Source: Todiramphus chloris collaris (lineage: Eukaryota; Chordata; Aves; Coraciiformes; Alcedinidae). From it: DNA of 64,000 bases. The position numbers and the translations under genes are program-made. Position 1 is the first letter of the stretch, and each line of letters opens with the position of its first letter. This document shows, piece by piece, positions 61,831 through 64,000 of this stretch. The stretch is taken from assembly GCA_025345505.1 (NCBI GenBank), contig JANVCC010000056.1, forward strand, positions 744,001-808,000, given 5' to 3'. Below the pieces are notes generated by a model. That model was not told the origin of the DNA, searched no databases, and worked only from the letters and a program-made list of their open reading frames with translations.

Positions 61831-62725
61831 GAGTGTGGCAGGGAATAGGAGGGAATAACAGGTGCCCTCTGACTACTCAGGGTCCCAGAGTTACCACCTG
61901 TCCCCCGCCTACTCAGTCTGTTCACACTTAAACCCCAACATTTGCAAGAATAAGGTCCAGCATAGCTGGCTCCTATATTGATAAACTGGAGAAGGAAGTT
62001 ATCATCAATGCATTCCAGGAACCTCCTGGATTGCATATGCCCTGCTGTGCTGTCCCTCTAACAGATACTGGCATTGTTGAAGTCCTCCATGAGGACCAGG
62101 CTTGTGAACAAGAGGCTGCTCCTGTCTGTCTCTAAAGGAGCTCATCCACTAGGTCTTCCTGGGCATGTGGCATGTAGCAGACCCTCACTATAATGTCACC
62201 TGTCCCTGTGGTTCCTTTAATCCTGACCCATAAGTTCTTGGCTGGTTTTTCATTCATCCCTAGGCAGAGTTCTATGCACTTCAGCTGGCCATTGACATCC
62301 CGTCATCTCCCCTGCCTGTCCTTCCTAAAGAGTCTGTATCCTGACATTCCAGCACTCCAGTCATAGGAGTTATCCCACCATGTCTCTGTGATGCCAGTAA
62401 GATCACTACTGCAGGCGTGTGCACACCTCTAATTCTTCTTGTTTATTCCCCAGGCTATATGCATCTGAATAGAGGCATTTAAGTTGAGCTCCTGATGGAG
62501 TGGCTGGAATACTTCTGTGCCACTCTTCAGGTGCTCTTCCACTGACTTGTGATCGTTCTCCAGGCTCTGGCATCTATTGCTGGCACTGACATCAAACTGG
62601 TAGGAGTGGGATGGACTGAGGTTCCCCTTCCCCTTGAGGTTTCCCCTAGTTTAAAGCCCTCTTCATCAGCTTGGCAAGCCCATGACAGTACCATTCATTA
62701 GGGAAGAACATCATCTATGGTTGTT

Positions 62726-62795
62726 CTATGGTTTGTTTCTAATTGTGCTTTTGTAACTTCCTATGGTTTGTTTCTAATTGTGCTTTTGTAACTTC
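62726..62795 (+). repeat. Perfect 35-bp tandem duplication
   Basis: The 35-base unit beginning CTATGGTTTGTTTCTAATTG occurs twice head to tail without any difference, at 62726-62760 and 62761-62795. Identity of the copies suggests a recent slippage or repair event. It lies about 20 bp from the right edge of the CR1 endonuclease fragment. Confidence 0.95.
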
Positions 62796-62971
62796 AATTT
62801 GAAAAAAACCCCACCAAACACCTTCAGATTATCAGTAAAGCCGATTTTTTTCACAACTCTTTTGTCTAAGAACTTTTGATTCACAACTGTCTTTCACCAA
62901 AACTTAGATCATTATGTGTATTGCTTTTGTTGCTATGATATCATCAAAATTAGGCGGCACAAACATAGATA

Positions 62972-63006
62972 ATTTTAAAATGAAAATTGGATTTTCATTT
63001 TAAAAT
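62972..63006. repeat. Perfect inverted repeat, 16-bp arms, 3-base spacer
   Basis: ATTTTAAAATGAAAAT (62972-62987) and ATTTTCATTTTAAAAT (62991-63006) are exact reverse complements around TGG. A transcript from either strand could fold into a long stem. The arms are AT-only apart from one C:G pair, so chance is possible but a 16-bp exact pair at 3-bp spacing is rare. Confidence 0.9.
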
Positions 63007-64000
63007 GCAAAACTTGAACTTAATTCATAAATAATGACCATCGCTTGTACTATTCACTGATATTCACTGAGACATCCTTCTCAGTTATTATTCTTAATTT
63101 CTGTCTGCAAGACAGCACTGGACTGGTAACCTAACAAGCATCAATCACACAGATCTGAATTCAAAACAGGGACCTTGAAATATTTTTCTTTCCAACGATA
63201 AACTGAGTTAGAAGTGATGTTGTGTCAAGCTGGTTTGAACTAGTTGACTCTGACCCCCTCTGTTGTCAAGATGACACTTGAATTGATGAAACAACTGCAC
63301 TTTAAAGTGGAACAGGGACACAAATTGGCAGCCTACCAACTGAAAAATATGAAGAATATTAGTTACTTATATCAGTTGTATCAGTAACTTATATCAGTTA
63401 GCTCTAAAATAAGATGAAATTTTCTTCTTACCATAACCAATATTTCTTAACAGTTTTTCTCTCTAGCCTATCTATTATTGTAGTTCACGTAACATCATAT
63501 CAAAAGGTAATATAAATAGGAAAAACGGAAAAAAAAATTTTTTATTGCTCTTCTCTGACAAAGAGCTGAAGACTTTCAGAAGTTACATCATCTATCCAAG
63601 TTCAAGTTTTGAGTGCTAGGAATATCATCTCCTTATTTCCTTCATTTTCCTCAAGGACTGTGGCAAAGTGTAAAGTTCCTGAGTGGTAATACCACATGCA
63701 GCTTATGGCTTCACAGGTTAAGAGAGCTTTGAAAAAGGCCAAAGTTATCTTTCATGATACTTATAATATTATAGGTCTATTTTTACCCAGACATTTTTGG
63801 CTTAGTTTTTCTCTTTTCTATGGGATTAGCAGCAGTGACTAAAACATGCTATGATGAGAATTTTTAAAGGTCATTACTAAACACAATCAACTACACCTAA
63901 AAGAAAAATTGTAACTGTCATGTCATGGATAATTGAAAGAAATAAAATAAAAATAATCTAGTAAACTATAACAAAAGATATTGTTCTCCATTATTTCTTT
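63007..64000. other. Non-coding stretch, no gene recognised
   Basis: TATTCACTGA is directly repeated at 63051-63070, and CTTATATCAGTT occurs twice near 63366-63400. No gene or transposon recognised up to the window end. Confidence 0.5.

Larger units (their letters stand above)
61467..61940 (-). mobile_element. Solo LTR of an endogenous retrovirus, inserted in CR1
   Basis: 474 bp that interrupt otherwise continuous CR1 sequence. The insert has TG...CA ends and 5-bp flanks TTGGC (61462-61466) and TTTGC (61941-61945), one mismatch apart, consistent with a target-site duplication. On the minus strand there is a TATA-like CATATAAGGA at 61821-61830 and, about 300 bp downstream, AATAAA at 61522-61527, the expected promoter and polyadenylation signals of an LTR. 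No internal retroviral genes are present, so it is a solo LTR left by recombination. A 5-bp duplication is typical of ERVL- or some ERV1-type integrases, which is a hint, not a classification. The LTR is younger than the CR1 it entered. Confidence 0.78.
61254..62460 (-). pseudogene. Broken CR1 ORF2 endonuclease domain
   Basis: Remnant of the apurinic-like endonuclease that nicks target DNA in CR1 retrotransposition. Visible damage: the LTR insertion between the ECIDDNF part and the NKEGLVG part; SYH in place of the conserved S-D-H catalytic motif near 61404-61412; EDFN in place of GDFN; and stops and small indels between 62100 and 62460. Functional endonuclease is not possible. The plus-strand frame 61254-61529 overlaps this remnant in antisense and is not a gene. 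Confidence 0.82.
61185..62705 (-). mobile_element. CR1 LINE fragment, endonuclease region, split by an LTR
   Basis: The antisense of the CR1 ORF2 N-terminal (endonuclease) region. Left of the insertion the minus strand reads NKEGLVGSVNLEGNLGCSYH and TTLDFRRPDFGLFRDLLGRV; right of it reads QSRRFLECIDDNFLLQF, then LVLMEDFN (usual GDFN) at about 62070-62100, LWVRIKG..GTGDIIV, and, near the right end, a YDWSAGMSGYRLFRKDRQGR-like segment. The reverse-transcriptase half is absent, so this copy is truncated at its 3' side (left), which is unusual for LINEs and suggests rearrangement or a later deletion. It is interrupted by a 474-bp LTR at 61467-61940. Confidence 0.9.

Noticed and set aside
63252-63266. 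Second possible CTCF site on the minus strand (GACCCCCTCTGTTG)
   Set aside because: Departs from the core at the invariant CC and GGC positions; too weak to list.
1-64000. CRISPR arrays, IS elements, operons, tRNA or rRNA genes
   Set aside because: No regularly spaced repeats, no transposase of bacterial type and no recognisable structural RNA; the sequence is eukaryotic non-coding DNA.

Overview
The window looks like vertebrate, most probably avian, non-coding DNA: AT-rich, no protein-coding gene that I can recognise, and a modest load of mostly old transposable-element remnants in which CR1 LINEs dominate. CR1 fragments of several ages, one ERV-type solo LTR, two MIR-like SINE relics and A/C-rich simple repeats of the AAACC type, with no Alu/B1/L1-type material, fit a bird macrochromosome better than a mammal. 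A non-avian sauropsid is not excluded, and the species cannot be named. The sequence could be a gene desert or part of a very long intron; nothing in the window decides between them. There are no operons, CRISPR arrays, IS elements or bacterial genes, and no RNA gene that I can support.

Layout. 1-29.5 kb: unique-looking AT-rich DNA with short simple repeats, a G-quadruplex-type motif (2735-2760), a compact CTCF-like / CRE-like / TATA-like cluster (about 5697-5750), several small perfect inverted repeats and a 30-bp TA palindrome (21205-21234). 29.5-38.5 kb: strongly decayed repeats, namely a MIR-like SINE and three old CR1 pieces. 45.6-46.74 kb: the most intact CR1 copy on the plus strand, with the 3' half of ORF2 present but broken by a deletion, a frameshift, two stops and loss of the reverse-transcriptase catalytic aspartates. 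50.7-53.7 kb: three minus-strand CR1 pieces, including a 1.2-kb one. 55.9 kb: a second MIR-like relic. 57.5-59.3 kb: two overlapping-consensus pieces of ancient CR1. 61.2-62.7 kb: a minus-strand CR1 endonuclease region interrupted by a 474-bp solo LTR, followed by a perfect 35-bp tandem duplication and a perfect 16-bp-arm hairpin.

Nothing here amounts to a demonstrable new biological system. The most useful items for follow-up are the CTCF/CRE/TATA cluster at 5.7 kb, the nested LTR-in-CR1 locus at 61.2-62.7 kb, the exact hairpin at 62972-63006, and one possible short exon at 41324-41380. All family assignments rest on my reading of the sequence against remembered consensus features, without alignment.
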